Notes: generated by a model not told the origin, from the sequence alone. Counted from the stretch's first letter, positions 7,290 to 16,017 are shown. The stretch: DNA of 64,000 bases from G963704535 sp963704535 (GCA_963704535.1 OY969916.1:2294001-2358000); one strand, 5' to 3'. Numbers and translations: made by a program.

Positions 7290-8861
7290 ATGGAACGCGA
7301 TGGCAAGACCGTGAGATTGTCCCGCCGCGCATTTCTGCGTGCCAGCCTGGGAGGTGCTGGTGCCGCGCTCTTAGCCGCCTGCGGCTCCGGTAGCACGGCA
7401 GCTCCCACCACCGCGCCAGCGGCCGCCACTGCTGCCCCGGCTGCCGCCACTGCTGCCCCGGCCGCCGCTACCGCCGCTCCGGCTGCCGCTACCGCCGCTC
7501 CGGCTGCCGCTACCGCCGCTCCGGCTGCCGCTACCGCCGCCCCGGCTGCCACCGCCGCCGCCCCCGCGCCCACCAACACCCCGGCGCCGCTGCCGGTCGG
7601 CTCCGCCGAAAAGTTCACCGTCATCCATCGCACCGAGTACTTCGAGGAGCCTCAGAAGCTCTTCCGCGAGGCGGTGACAAAGTTCGCCCAGAGCAAGAAC
7701 GTCCCGCTCGACATCTCGACCGCTAATCCCGAAGTCTTCGGCGATTTCATGGCCAAGATGCAGGCAGCCGTGCAGGCTGGCGTCCCGCCGGATCTGGGCT
7801 ACCACACGCTCAACATCCCGCAGATGCAGTTCCTCGACATTGTCGAGGACGTGAGCGACCTGGTGGAAGAGGCGATCCAGAAGTACGGCGAGGTCGTGCC
7901 ACTCACCGCCGAGAAGAACGCCAAGATCGACGGCAAGTGGTGGGCGGTGCCGTTCATGAGCAACAGTGGCGCATGGTTCGCCCGTAGGGACATCTTCGAG
8001 GCGGCCGGCATCGACGTCGACACGCTCGACACCTACGATAAGCGCCGCGATGCCGCGCTTGCAGTCTCGGACCCCAGCAAGGAGATCTGGGGCTGGGGCC
8101 TGACGATCAACAAGAGCGGCGATGGGCACGGCGTGATCACCGGCGCGGTCCAGGCCTTCGGCGGCCGCTTCGTCGATGAGACCGGCACCAAAGTCACCTT
8201 CAACTCACCCGAGACGATCGCGGCCGTTACGTGGCTAAAGGAGACCTACACCGGCGAAAAGTACAAGCCGATGCTTCCGCCCGGCATCGAGAGCTGGACC
8301 GATACCAGCAACAACGAGGCGTTCCTGGCCGGCAAGATCGCGCTGACCAACAATGCGTTCACGATCTACGGCAAGGCCAAGCTGGACAAGAACCCGATCT
8401 TCCCGAATATCGCCGTGCTGCACGTGCCGAACACCAACGACGGCCAACGGCTCGAAGCCGGCGCCAACGGCTGGTTTACGATCTTCAAGGGCGCCAAGAA
8501 CATCGACCTGGCCAAAGAGACGATCCTGCACCTGCTCGACCCGCAGAACTTCATGCCCATGGTCCAGGGCGGCGGCGGCTTGTTCCTGCCGGCCTACAAG
8601 AACCTGTGGACCGAAGACGTGCTCAAGATCGACCCGAACTTCCCAACCCTCCAGGAGATCATCTTCAACCCGGTGGCCTTCACCGGCCAGGCCTATCCGG
8701 CCAATCCCAACCCCGCGATCGCCGGCATCGATGCCCAGGCGATCACCAGCCAGATGATGACCAATGTCACCACCGGCCAGATGACGCCAGAAGAGGCTGT
8801 TCAGGACGCGCACGAGCGGATCGTGCAGATCTTCGAAGAGCTTGGGCTACCACAGACCTGA
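7290..8861 (+). CDS. ABC transporter substrate-binding lipoprotein (family 1, carbohydrate)
   Basis: The extracytoplasmic receptor of a sugar or sugar-acid importer, 523 residues. The N-terminus is a Tat lipoprotein signal: SRRAFLRAS at residues 11-19 with twin Arg 12-13, then a lipobox LLAAC ending at Cys 31. Residues 36-103 are a low-complexity tether of repeated APAAATA heptads, encoded by a 21-bp tandem repeat. The mature domain has the mixed alpha/beta and Trp-rich ligand region of this family. AAAGGAGT lies upstream of ATG 7290. Two permease genes follow and no ATPase is present, so a shared ATPase elsewhere is likely. Flanking dehydratases suggest that aldonate or uronate is the ligand. 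Confidence 0.9.
   Translation: MERDGKTVRLSRRAFLRASLGGAGAALLAACGSGSTAAPTTAPAAATAAPAAATAAPAAATAAPAAATAAPAAATAAPAAATAAPAATAAAPAPTNTPAPLPVGSAEKFTVIHRTEYFEEPQKLFREAVTKFAQSKNVPLDISTANPEVFGDFMAKMQAAVQAGVPPDLGYHTLNIPQMQFLDIVEDVSDLVEEAIQKYGEVVPLTAEKNAKIDGKWWAVPFMSNSGAWFARRDIFEAAGIDVDTLDTYDKRRDAALAVSDPSKEIWGWGLTINKSGDGHGVITGAVQAFGGRFVDETGTKVTFNSPETIAAVTWLKETYTGEKYKPMLPPGIESWTDTSNNEAFLAGKIALTNNAFTIYGKAKLDKNPIFPNIAVLHVPNTNDGQRLEAGANGWFTIFKGAKNIDLAKETILHLLDPQNFMPMVQGGGGLFLPAYKNLWTEDVLKIDPNFPTLQEIIFNPVAFTGQAYPANPNPAIAGIDAQAITSQMMTNVTTGQMTPEEAVQDAHERIVQIFEELGLPQT
7420..7555 (+). repeat. coding 21-bp tandem repeat (linker of binding protein)
   Basis: About six units encoding APAAATA, with silent drift in the 5' copies and near-identical 3' copies (GCTACCGCCGCTCCGGCTGC). 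The array forms the surface tether between lipid anchor and ligand domain. It should vary in copy number between strains. Confidence 0.85.
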
Positions 8862-8867
8862 CACGGT

Positions 8868-8953
8868 GAAGGGGTGAAGGGGTGAAGGGGTGAAGGGGTG
8901 AACATACGTCGCCCATTCACCCATTCACCCGCTCACCCCTTCACCCCTTCATA
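8868..8953. repeat. inverted array of GGTGAAGG units
   Basis: Five GGTGAAGG-type units are mirrored by CACCCATTCACCCGCTCACC and CCTTCACCCCTTC. The hairpin of roughly 30-bp arms sits 10 bases after the binding-protein stop and before the permease gene, where it could act as a partial terminator or mRNA stabiliser that lowers permease expression relative to the receptor. Confidence 0.8.
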
Positions 8954-8994
8954 CGAGGGGGAAGCTATGGCGAAACGAGCTCACAAGCGGCACA

Positions 8995-9840
8995 TTGCTC
9001 CAACCCACTTCGGCCCGCCGCCCCAGGCGCATCGAGGCGATCCTGGGCCGCGATTGGAAGGTCGCGCTGCCATTTATTCTACCCCTGGTTCTGCTCATGG
9101 CCGGGCTGATCTTCTGGCCATTCATCAACGCGATCCTGCTCAGCTTTACCACGCGCACGCTCACCCGCGCCGAGACGTTTGTCGGCCTGGCGAATTACGC
9201 GCGCTTGTGGAAAGACTCCGATTATCGCGGCGCGGTGAACAACACGATTTTATTTACCGTCGCTTCGGTCTCGGTCAAGATGGTCGTGGGCATGACGATC
9301 GCTCTGCTGCTCAACAGCCGGCTCCCCTTCCGCAATGTGCTGACGGGCATTATGCTGCTGCCCTGGATCGTGCCCGAGGTGGTCACGGCTATGGCCTGGC
9401 GCAGCATCTACGATCCGATCTTCGGCGGCCTCAACCCGATCCTGCAAGCCTTGGGGCTGATCAACCGGCGCGTGGCCTGGCTGGCCGAGCCGGACAAGGC
9501 GCTGGCCAGCGTGATCGCGGTGAACGTCTGGAAGGGCATCCCATTCTTCACCATCCTGCTGCTGGCGGGCCTGAAGGCGATCGATAAGGAGCAGTACGAG
9601 GCCGCCGAGGTGGATGGCGCCAGCCCGGCCGAGCGCTTTCGCCATATCACTCTGCCCGGCCTCAAGTATGTGATCGCCGTCACGGTTCTGCTCTCGACGA
9701 TCTCGACGTTCAACACCTTCGGCCTGGTCTACCTGATGACCGGCGGCGGCCCCGGCGGCACGACCCGGCTGTACTCGATTCTGGCCTACGAGCGGGCGAT
9801 CACGGCCTACGCTTCGGGCCAGGCGCCGCGGTGGCTTTGA
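8995..9840 (+). CDS. sugar ABC transporter permease (MalF type), frame-disrupted
   Basis: Inner-membrane channel subunit. From about 9040 it shows the normal run of membrane helices, and the ATPase-contact EAA loop YEAAEVDGASPAER. The open frame stops at 9838, just before the expected last helix. That helix (AVALSMAPVLAIFILLLARF) is encoded one frame over from about 9828 and continues as coding-like sequence to about 10010. The start is also doubtful: ATG 8967 has a good ribosome binding site (GAGGGGGAAG) but is in a different frame, and TTG 8995 is the first start in this frame. So up to three single-base shifts affect the locus. Consensus errors or decay are both possible. Confidence 0.8.
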   Translation: MLQPTSARRPRRIEAILGRDWKVALPFILPLVLLMAGLIFWPFINAILLSFTTRTLTRAETFVGLANYARLWKDSDYRGAVNNTILFTVASVSVKMVVGMTIALLLNSRLPFRNVLTGIMLLPWIVPEVVTAMAWRSIYDPIFGGLNPILQALGLINRRVAWLAEPDKALASVIAVNVWKGIPFFTILLLAGLKAIDKEQYEAAEVDGASPAERFRHITLPGLKYVIAVTVLLSTISTFNTFGLVYLMTGGGPGGTTRLYSILAYERAITAYASGQAPRWL

Positions 9841-9996
9841 GCATGGCGCCGGTGCTGGCGATCTTCATTCTGCTGCTGGCGCGCTTCATGCGCCGCGATC
9901 TCACCGCGCGGGAGAATGAGACCAGAGTCGACCGCGCATTCGGCTGGGTCGGCAATGCGATCGGCAAGCTGTTCGAGATCATCTGCATGGCCGTTT

Positions 9997-10887
9997 ATGG
10001 TGCTGGCGGAGGGAATTACCCGGCTCGGCACAATGCTCACCCGTGGCACCAAACGCGCGCAGCGCGAGCGGGGCGGTGTGGCACTGCGCCTGCTAATGCT
10101 GTTGCCGCTGCTGGCCTTCGTCCTGTTCCCGTTCTACTGGATCATTATTACCTCGTTCAAAACCGACTTGCAGATCCAGCAGTTTCGGTCGATCTACTGG
10201 CCTGAACCCTGGACGCTCGAACAGTACAATAAGCTCTTGTTCGAGACCCCGTATCTGACCTGGTTCCGCAACACGGTGGTCGTGGCTGCGTCAAGTACGA
10301 TTATCGCGGTTGGGCTGGCGGCGCTGGCGGGCTATGCCCTGGCGCGGCTCAAGTTCCTGGGCGCGAGTACGCTCACGACGGTACTGCTGATCACCTACCT
10401 GCTGCCGGGCTCGCTGCTGTTCATCCCGCTCTACCGCATCCTGACCACCCTGGGCATCATCAACAGTCACTGGGCGCTGATCGCCACCTACCCGACCTTC
10501 CTGATGCCCTTCGCCACCTGGGTGATGCTAGGCTACTACCGCTCGATCCCCGAGGACCTGGAGGACGCCGCGATGATCGATGGCGCCACCCGGCTGGGCG
10601 CCTTCCTGCGGGTGACGCTGCCGCTGGCGGCGCCGGCGCTGCTCTCGGTCACGCTGTTCGCCTTCACCAACGCCTGGAACGAGTTCCTGTTCGCCTTTGT
10701 GTTCCTTACCAGCGAGAACCTGAAGACGCTGCCGGTCGGCCTCCAACTGCTGGTCTTCGGCGACATCCTGCCCTGGGGTATGTTGATGGGCGCCTCACTG
10801 CTGATGGCGATCCCCGTGATGAGTGTCTACATCTACGCCCAGCGCTATCTGGTCGAAGGGCTGACTGCTGGGAGCATCAAGGGCTGA
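9997..10887 (+). CDS. sugar ABC transporter permease (MalG type)
   Basis: Second channel subunit, about 285-296 residues, with six predicted helices starting ALRLLMLLPLLAFVLFPFYW and the EAA loop LEDAAMIDGATRLGAFLRVT. It ends normally with EGLTAGSIKG. Start candidates are ATG 9997 and ATG 10033; neither has a well-spaced ribosome binding site. The first permease's shifted C-terminal extension (to about 10010) is in another frame and runs into this gene, and this gene is in the same frame as the first part of the first permease. With two compensating one-base corrections the two would read as one fused chain of about 630 residues. Confidence 0.85.
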   Translation: MVLAEGITRLGTMLTRGTKRAQRERGGVALRLLMLLPLLAFVLFPFYWIIITSFKTDLQIQQFRSIYWPEPWTLEQYNKLLFETPYLTWFRNTVVVAASSTIIAVGLAALAGYALARLKFLGASTLTTVLLITYLLPGSLLFIPLYRILTTLGIINSHWALIATYPTFLMPFATWVMLGYYRSIPEDLEDAAMIDGATRLGAFLRVTLPLAAPALLSVTLFAFTNAWNEFLFAFVFLTSENLKTLPVGLQLLVFGDILPWGMLMGASLLMAIPVMSVYIYAQRYLVEGLTAGSIKG

Positions 10888-10907
10888 CCGAAAGACTAGG
10901 AGACAGG

Positions 10908-10980
10908 GAAGGGGTGAAGGGGTGAAAGGGTGAAAGGGTGACAACTTCCCGTTCACCCTTTCACCCTTTCACCCCTTCAT
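10908..10980. repeat. inverted array of GGTGAAAG/GGGTGAAG units
   Basis: GAAGGGGTGAAGGGGTGAAA and further units are mirrored by TTCACCCTTTCACCCTTTCA and CCCCTTC around a short loop. It lies 20 bases after the permease stop. Confidence 0.8.
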
Positions 10981-10995
10981 CTTACGGAGGCTGTA

Positions 10996-12285
10996 TTGAA
11001 AATAGTCGAGTACCGAGTCACGCCGATCGCCTTCGGGGACCCGCCCCTGCGCGCGGCGTTCGGGCTGCACGCACCCTACGCCCTGCGTACGATCATCGAG
11101 ATCGTCGCCGACGACGGCAGCACCGGCGTGAGCGAGACTCACGGCGGCGCAGCGGTGGTGGCCGACTTGGAGGCAGTGCGCGACCTGGTGCTGGGGCGCG
11201 ATCCGTTCCAGCTCGCCCCGCTCGAAGACGCCCTCTGGAGCAGTGGGGGCCGCTGGGGCGAGATCGGCTCCGCGCTGTGGGAGGGCCGGCTGCACTCGCC
11301 GCCACGCACCTTCGGGGCGATCGAGGTGGCCTGCCTGGACCTAATCGGCAAGGCGCTCGGCCGACCGGTGTGCGACCTGCTGGGCGGGCGCGTGCGCGAC
11401 CGGGTGCCCTTCAGCGCCTACCTGTTCTACAAGCACGCCGGCGCCGGCGGCCCGTGGGGCTTCGAGTGCGACCCGGCGGCGACCGACGGGTGGCCGGCCG
11501 CGCTCCAGCGCGAGGCGCTGGCGGCCGAGCCGCTGGTCGAGCAGGCCCAGGCGATGTGCGCGGCCTTCGGCTTCCAGTCGCTCAAGCTCAAGGGCGGCGT
11601 GCTGCCGCCCGACGAGGAGATTCGCACGATCCGGCTGCTGCGCGAGGCGTTTGGGCCGAATACGCCGCTGCGAATCGACCCCAACACCGCCTGGTCCCTA
11701 GAGACCAGCCTGCGCTGCGCCCAGGAACTCGAAGGGCTGCTGGAATATTACGAGGATCCGGTGCTCGGCAAGGAGCCGATGGCCCAGCTTGCCCAGCAGA
11801 CCCGCCTGCCTCTGGCGACCAATATGTGCTGCGTCAGCTTCGCCGACCTGCCGGAGACCATCCGCCTGGGCAGCGTGCAGATCATCCTGGGCGATCACCA
11901 CTTCTGGGGCGGGCTGCGGGCCTCGGTCGAGCTGGCGCGGATCTGCCGCACCTGGGGCATCGGCCTCTCGATGCACAGCAACTCGCACCTGGGCATCTCG
12001 CTGGCCGCGATGACGCACCTGGCCGCCGCCGTGCCGAACCTGACCTACGCCTGCGACACTCACTACCCCTGGCAGTCCGAGGAGATCATCATCGGCGGCA
12101 AGCTTCAGTTCGAGGATGGCGCACTGCCGGTGCCCGACGCGCCCGGCCTGGGCGTGGAGCTGGACCGCGCCGAACTGGAGCGCCTGCACGCCCAGTACCT
12201 GGCCTGCGGCCTGTCGCACCGCGACGACGAGGTCGAGATGCAGAAGGTCGAGCCGGGGTGGAAGCGGATGCTGCCGCGCTGGTAG
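10996..12285 (+). CDS. glucarate dehydratase-like enolase-superfamily enzyme
   Basis: Expected to dehydrate an aldaric or related sugar acid to a keto-deoxy acid. The 429-residue chain has the GlucD catalytic set: K197-x-K199 in LKLKGG, D228 and N230 in RIDPNTAWS, E253 in YYEDPV, N276 in ATNM, and H327-S-N in MHSNSHLGIS (general base His). GDHHFWGG near 299 also matches the family. The start is TTG 10996, preceded by ACGGAGG with five-base spacing. It is the second dehydratase of this island, beside the importer, and follows the permeases in the same direction. Whether glucarate itself is the substrate is open, because related enzymes act on other acid sugars. Confidence 0.87.
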   Translation: MKIVEYRVTPIAFGDPPLRAAFGLHAPYALRTIIEIVADDGSTGVSETHGGAAVVADLEAVRDLVLGRDPFQLAPLEDALWSSGGRWGEIGSALWEGRLHSPPRTFGAIEVACLDLIGKALGRPVCDLLGGRVRDRVPFSAYLFYKHAGAGGPWGFECDPAATDGWPAALQREALAAEPLVEQAQAMCAAFGFQSLKLKGGVLPPDEEIRTIRLLREAFGPNTPLRIDPNTAWSLETSLRCAQELEGLLEYYEDPVLGKEPMAQLAQQTRLPLATNMCCVSFADLPETIRLGSVQIILGDHHFWGGLRASVELARICRTWGIGLSMHSNSHLGISLAAMTHLAAAVPNLTYACDTHYPWQSEEIIIGGKLQFEDGALPVPDAPGLGVELDRAELERLHAQYLACGLSHRDDEVEMQKVEPGWKRMLPRW

Positions 12286-12324
12286 GGTCCGTTGTCAGTT
12301 GTTCGTTGTCGGTTGCATATCGTC

Positions 12325-12435
12325 CGTGAAACGTGTTGCGTGGCGGCCACGCAGACCGGGCGGCCACAGAGGGCCTGCCCTACAGGGTTTGAGTGGTTGG
12401 TCCTTTGTTCTTTGTTCTTTGTTCTTGGTTCTTTT
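12325..12435. repeat. GTAGGGCAGGCCCT palindrome and GTTCTTT array
   Basis: 12356-12390 reads GGGCGGCCACAGAGGGCCTG then CCCTACAGGGTTT, an inverted copy of the element also seen near 30617 and 60415. It is followed by GTTCTTT tandem units (12408-12434) that abut the next start codon. No gene here. Confidence 0.75.
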
Positions 12436-13260
12436 ATGCGACAGCCACAGCCCATCCTGGTCGTCGATCGCTTCCCAGAGATCCTGGACGCGCTCCTGGA
12501 GCTGCTGTCCGGGCTCGCGGTCGCCGAGTGGGAGCGCCCGACCGCCTGCGCGGGCTGGTCGGTCAAGGATGTCGCGCTGCACCTGCTCGCGGATGATGTG
12601 GGCATGCTTTCGCGCCGGCGCGACGGGTACAGCGCCGTAGACGTAGCGATCAGCGGCTGGGACGACCTGGTTGGATTGATCAACCGCCAGAACCGCCAGT
12701 GGGTCGAGGCGACCCGCCGGATCGGCCCGCGCCTGCTGTGCGACCTGCTGCGGCTGACCGGCGAGCAGGTCTCGGCCTACTTTCAGACGCTCGACCCCTA
12801 CGCGCTGGGCGGCCCGGTCGACTGGGCCGGGCCAGGGCCGCAGCCGATCTGGCTCGACCTGGCGCGCGAGTACACCGAGCGCTGGCACCATCAGCAACAC
12901 ATCCGCGACGCGGTCGGGAAGCCGGGGCTGACCGAGCCGCGCTACCTGGCACCGGCGCTTGATGCGTTCGTTCGCGCCCTGCCGCACACCTACCGGGCCA
13001 TCGACACGCTGGAGCAGACCCTGGTGGCGCTGACGATCTCGGGCGACGCGGGCGGGACCTGGTTCCTGCTGCGCGAGCGCGGGCGCTGGGCGATGTACCT
13101 GGAGGCCGCCGGGCCGCCGCACGCCGAAGTGACGCTCGACCAGTATAGCGCCTGGCGGCTCTTCACCAGGGGCATCGACAAGCAGACGGCGCGGGCGACG
13201 ATCACGGGCGATGCGCGCCTGGGCGCGCAGATGCTGGAGATGGTCTCGATCCTTGCATGA
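12436..13260 (+). CDS. maleylpyruvate isomerase-family / DinB-like protein
   Basis: A 274-residue protein of the mycothiol-dependent maleylpyruvate isomerase N-terminal fold (DinB superfamily). The N-terminal helix bundle shows WERPTACAGWSVKDVALHLL, the usual signature with the metal-binding His (here in VALHLL), and later YTERWHHQQHIRD contributes His residues typical of the metal site. A C-terminal alpha/beta part follows from about 200. The ATG at 12436 directly abuts a tandem repeat, and no good ribosome binding site is visible. Its stop overlaps the long-frame start of the aldolase gene (ATGA), so the two may be cotranscribed. Substrate is unknown; such proteins are often misnamed as true maleylpyruvate isomerases. 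Confidence 0.75.
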   Translation: MRQPQPILVVDRFPEILDALLELLSGLAVAEWERPTACAGWSVKDVALHLLADDVGMLSRRRDGYSAVDVAISGWDDLVGLINRQNRQWVEATRRIGPRLLCDLLRLTGEQVSAYFQTLDPYALGGPVDWAGPGPQPIWLDLAREYTERWHHQQHIRDAVGKPGLTEPRYLAPALDAFVRALPHTYRAIDTLEQTLVALTISGDAGGTWFLLRERGRWAMYLEAAGPPHAEVTLDQYSAWRLFTRGIDKQTARATITGDARLGAQMLEMVSILA

Positions 13261-13283
13261 TCTGTGTTACTTGGAGGTACGAT

Positions 13284-14048
13284 TTGCGACCAAACACACT
13301 CAAGGCGAAGCTCAAGGCCGGTGAAACGACCTTCGGCTGCTTCACGCGCTACCCGGACGCGACCCTGGTGGAGGTGCTGGCCCTCCAGGGTTGGGACTTT
13401 ATTGTGTTCGACGGCGAGCACGGGGTGATCGAGCCGCGCGACTGCGAGCACATGGTGCGTGCCGCCGAGCTGCGCGAGGTCACGCCGATCGTGCGGGTGA
13501 CGACCAACCAGGCGCCGGTGATCCTGCGCTATATGGACAGCGGCGCGCACGGGCTGCATGTACCGTGGGTCAACTCCGGCGCCGAGGCCGAGGCGGTAGT
13601 GCGGTCGGTCAAGTATCACCCGCGCGGCATCCGCGGGCTGGCGGGCATACGCGCCGCCGACTACGGCCAGCGCGCCCCGCTTGGCGAGTACGTCCAGCAG
13701 GCCAATGCCGAGACGCTGGTGATCATCCATATCGAAACCATGGATGCGGTCGAGCGCCTGCCGGAGATCGTCGCCGTCGAGGGGCTGGACGTGATCTTCA
13801 TCGGGCCGACCGACCTGTCCCACTCGCTGGGCGTGCCGGGCCAGGTACAGCACCCGACGGTGCAGGCGGCCATGCAGCGGGTGATCGATACGGTGGCCCA
13901 GACCGACCTGGCCCTGGGCATTATGGTGTTCAACGCGCAGGGCGCCCAGCAGTGGCGCGAGCGCGGCGCCCGCTATATCACGATCGGGCTGGAGTCGCTG
14001 CTGGCCCCGGCCATGCGCGGCTACCTCCAGACGGCACGCGCCGAATAA
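13284..14048 (+). CDS. HpcH/HpaI family aldolase (2-keto-3-deoxy sugar acid aldolase)
   Basis: A class II pyruvate aldolase that splits 2-keto-3-deoxy acids into pyruvate and an aldehyde, the step expected after the dehydratases in this island. Family marks in order: VFDGEHG near residue 37, IVRVTTNQ, SGAHGLHVPWVNS, IIHIETMDAVE (metal-binding Glu) and FIGPTDLSHSLG (metal-binding Asp). I chose TTG 13284 because GGAGGT lies five bases upstream; an in-frame ATG at 13257 would add nine unlikely residues. Length is about 254, normal for the family. It sits between the DinB-like gene and a dehydrogenase on the same strand. Confidence 0.88.
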   Translation: MRPNTLKAKLKAGETTFGCFTRYPDATLVEVLALQGWDFIVFDGEHGVIEPRDCEHMVRAAELREVTPIVRVTTNQAPVILRYMDSGAHGLHVPWVNSGAEAEAVVRSVKYHPRGIRGLAGIRAADYGQRAPLGEYVQQANAETLVIIHIETMDAVERLPEIVAVEGLDVIFIGPTDLSHSLGVPGQVQHPTVQAAMQRVIDTVAQTDLALGIMVFNAQGAQQWRERGARYITIGLESLLAPAMRGYLQTARAE

Positions 14049-14057
14049 CGTTCTGAA

Positions 14058-14108
14058 AAGATGGAGGGGTTCTGGGGAGGGATTCCCTCCCCAAGCCCCA
14101 CCCTTTGT
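14058..14108. repeat. palindromic repeat, diverged GGGGAGGG/CCCTCCCC type
   Basis: GGTTCTGGGGAGGGATTCCC, then TCCCCAAGCCCCACCCTTT. It has the same two-arm architecture as the GAGGGG/CCCCTC family but different arm sequences; it probably represents a sister family. Confidence 0.55.
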
Positions 14109-14132
14109 TTGTAGATAAAGCAGAGACAAAGA

Positions 14133-15167
14133 ATGACACAACAAAACATGCACGGTCGCCGGGCGGTGATGCCCGGCCCCTACCAGATCACCCACGAGAC
14201 GTACGAGGTGCCGGCGCCAGGGCCGGGGCAGGTGCTGATCGAGACCGAGGCGAGCGCGATCAGCGCGGGGACCGAGCTGGCGATCTATACCGGCATCCAC
14301 CAATGGCTGGGCGACGCGAGCCGGACATGGCCGAAGTTCCCGTTTGTGCCCGGCTACAGCGGCGTGGGGCGGATCGCCGCCGTGGGCGCGGGCGTCGCGT
14401 CGTTCGCGCCGGGCGAGCGGGTGGTCTGGGCCGCGCGGCACGAGACCCACACGCTGCTCGTCGTGACCGAGGAGCAGGCGCCGATCTGGCCGATCGGTGC
14501 GGGGGTATCGGCGCCGTCGGCTGCGTGCGCGATGCTGGCGCGCTTCCCGCTCACGGCGCTGGTGCAGAGCGGGCAGATCCTGGGCCAATCGGTGGCGGTG
14601 CTGGGGCTGGGCCTGATCGGCCAGATCACGCTGCGCCTGTTCTCGGCCGCCGGGGCCTACCCGCTGATCGGCATCGACCCGCTGGCGCGCCGCCGCGAGT
14701 TCGCCGCCCGCACCCACGGAGTGGAGACGATCGACCCCGACGCCGGCGACCTGCGCGATGCATTGCGGGCGGTCAACCGGGGCGCGCTGCCGGATATCGT
14801 CGTTGATGCGACCGGCGCGCCCAATGCGGTGCGCGCGGCGATGTCGGCGGTGACGGACGGCGGCAAGGTGATCATGGTCGGTAGCCCGCGCGGCATCGCC
14901 GGCGACGTCGACTTCTACTGGGATCTGCATGGACGCTCGATCTCGTTGATCGGGGCGCACGGCTCGGCGCTCGGCCCCGAGCCGCGCGAGAAGTTCCCCT
15001 TCACCCGCGACCGGGCGCTGCGGCTGATCATCCACCTGCTGGAGAGCGGCAAGCTCAAGCTCGACGACCTGATCACCCATCATGCCCACACGGACGAGAT
15101 CCAGGCGATGTACGAGGGCCTACTGCGCCAGCGCGAGGAGTTCCTGGGCGCCACGCTGCACTGGTGA
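14133..15167 (+). CDS. zinc-type alcohol dehydrogenase superfamily (MDR) oxidoreductase
   Basis: A 344-residue NAD(P)-dependent medium-chain dehydrogenase, likely oxidising a sugar or sugar alcohol in this catabolic island. The GroES-like N-terminal domain has the family Gly-rich turn GYSGVGRIAAVGAG near residue 74, and the Rossmann part has VLGLGLIGQI near 154. The usual catalytic-zinc Cys of classical alcohol dehydrogenases is replaced in this subfamily by GTELAIYTG near residue 50, as in many bacterial threonine-dehydrogenase-like enzymes. ATG 14133 follows the aldolase gene by 84 bases and is the last gene of the island before a strong hairpin. Confidence 0.85.
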   Translation: MTQQNMHGRRAVMPGPYQITHETYEVPAPGPGQVLIETEASAISAGTELAIYTGIHQWLGDASRTWPKFPFVPGYSGVGRIAAVGAGVASFAPGERVVWAARHETHTLLVVTEEQAPIWPIGAGVSAPSAACAMLARFPLTALVQSGQILGQSVAVLGLGLIGQITLRLFSAAGAYPLIGIDPLARRREFAARTHGVETIDPDAGDLRDALRAVNRGALPDIVVDATGAPNAVRAAMSAVTDGGKVIMVGSPRGIAGDVDFYWDLHGRSISLIGAHGSALGPEPREKFPFTRDRALRLIIHLLESGKLKLDDLITHHAHTDEIQAMYEGLLRQREEFLGATLHW

Positions 15168-15181
15168 GTCGAATAAGTCTC

Positions 15182-15243
15182 GAAGAGTGAGCACCCCCAG
15201 GTGCGGTTGGCGCTGCCACGGCACCTGGGGGTGCCTACTCTTC
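15182..15243 (+). terminator. long hairpin after the dehydrogenase gene
   Basis: Arms GAAGAGT plus GCACCCCCAGGTGC and GCACCTGGGGGTGC plus ACTCTTC flank a 15-nt loop, 15 bases after the stop. There is no clean T-tract, so it may be a strong stabilising or Rho-linked structure and not a classical intrinsic terminator. Confidence 0.65.
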
Positions 15244-15456
15244 GGTATTTGAATGGTGATGCGTTGATCCAGCTAATTCCATCAGTATGCCATCTGCACC
15301 GTTCCATAGGTGAAGCGATTGGCGATTGCCGGTTTGCTGTGCTAGACTAAGGGCGGTATTGGCCCATCGACAAGAGCAAATCGATGACAGCAACCCAACT
15401 CCCTCTCTCACTGGCCCAATTGTATGCGCTAGTCGTTCGCTCGGTGAGGTGGTGCA

Positions 15457-15969
15457 ATGACTATCACTGATAGGGATCTCGATCAACTGATCGCCGAACG
15501 CCAGGTGCGCCTCATGCTGCTCGGGCCGCAGCAGCGACCGATCTGGGAAGCCTCACCGAGTCCGCTACACCAGATCTTCGTTCGTGATATTGAGTCCTCG
15601 ATTCGGGCCTCCGCCGAGGCAGGCGACAATTGCGCGTGCGAGCATATCGCGGATGCCTATATTCGATTGCCCGATAGCTCGCTGGTTCGCCCCGACATCG
15701 CGATCTTTTGCACACCCATCCCGCGTCAGCGCGAGGCTTATGCGGCTGTACCCGCCGCTGTCATCGAGATTGTGAGCCCAAACTACGAGGCGAAGGACTA
15801 CGAAGAGCTTCCACCAGTATATCTAGCAAACGGTGTGCGTGATGTCGTAGTCGTTGATCCTGAGCAACGTGTGTTCACCCATTATCGACCGGGACACCCG
15901 CGATCGATCCAGCAGTTACCGCATCAACTTCGTCTCGAGTGTGGGTGCCTTGTGTTGCTTCCGGCGTAG
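15457..15969 (+). CDS. Uma2 family restriction-endonuclease-like protein
   Basis: A PD-(D/E)xK-fold protein of the Uma2 (DUF820) family, abundant in Cyanobacteria and Chloroflexota and thought to include mobile nucleases of unknown role. The 170-residue chain has the family core: LVRPDIAIF near 73-81 (catalytic Asp), AAVIEIVSP near 99-107 (catalytic Glu) and GVRDVVVVDP near 125-134. The usual Lys after the Glu strand is placed in NYEAKDY. AT content is higher than in neighbouring genes, suggesting horizontal gain. The gene is isolated, with a 290-base gap upstream that holds only the hairpin. Confidence 0.85.
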   Translation: MTITDRDLDQLIAERQVRLMLLGPQQRPIWEASPSPLHQIFVRDIESSIRASAEAGDNCACEHIADAYIRLPDSSLVRPDIAIFCTPIPRQREAYAAVPAAVIEIVSPNYEAKDYEELPPVYLANGVRDVVVVDPEQRVFTHYRPGHPRSIQQLPHQLRLECGCLVLLPA

Positions 15970-16017
15970 GCTGGTAGGGCAGGATGCGTCAGGATTTAAG
16001 CGAGGGCCTACCCTACA

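Noticed and set aside
12990..15089. A 699-codon open frame on the minus strand opposite the aldolase and dehydrogenase genes
   Set aside because: It is antisense to two well-supported enzymes, has no ribosome binding site and shows the Arg/His/Gln-rich composition of GC-rich shadow frames.
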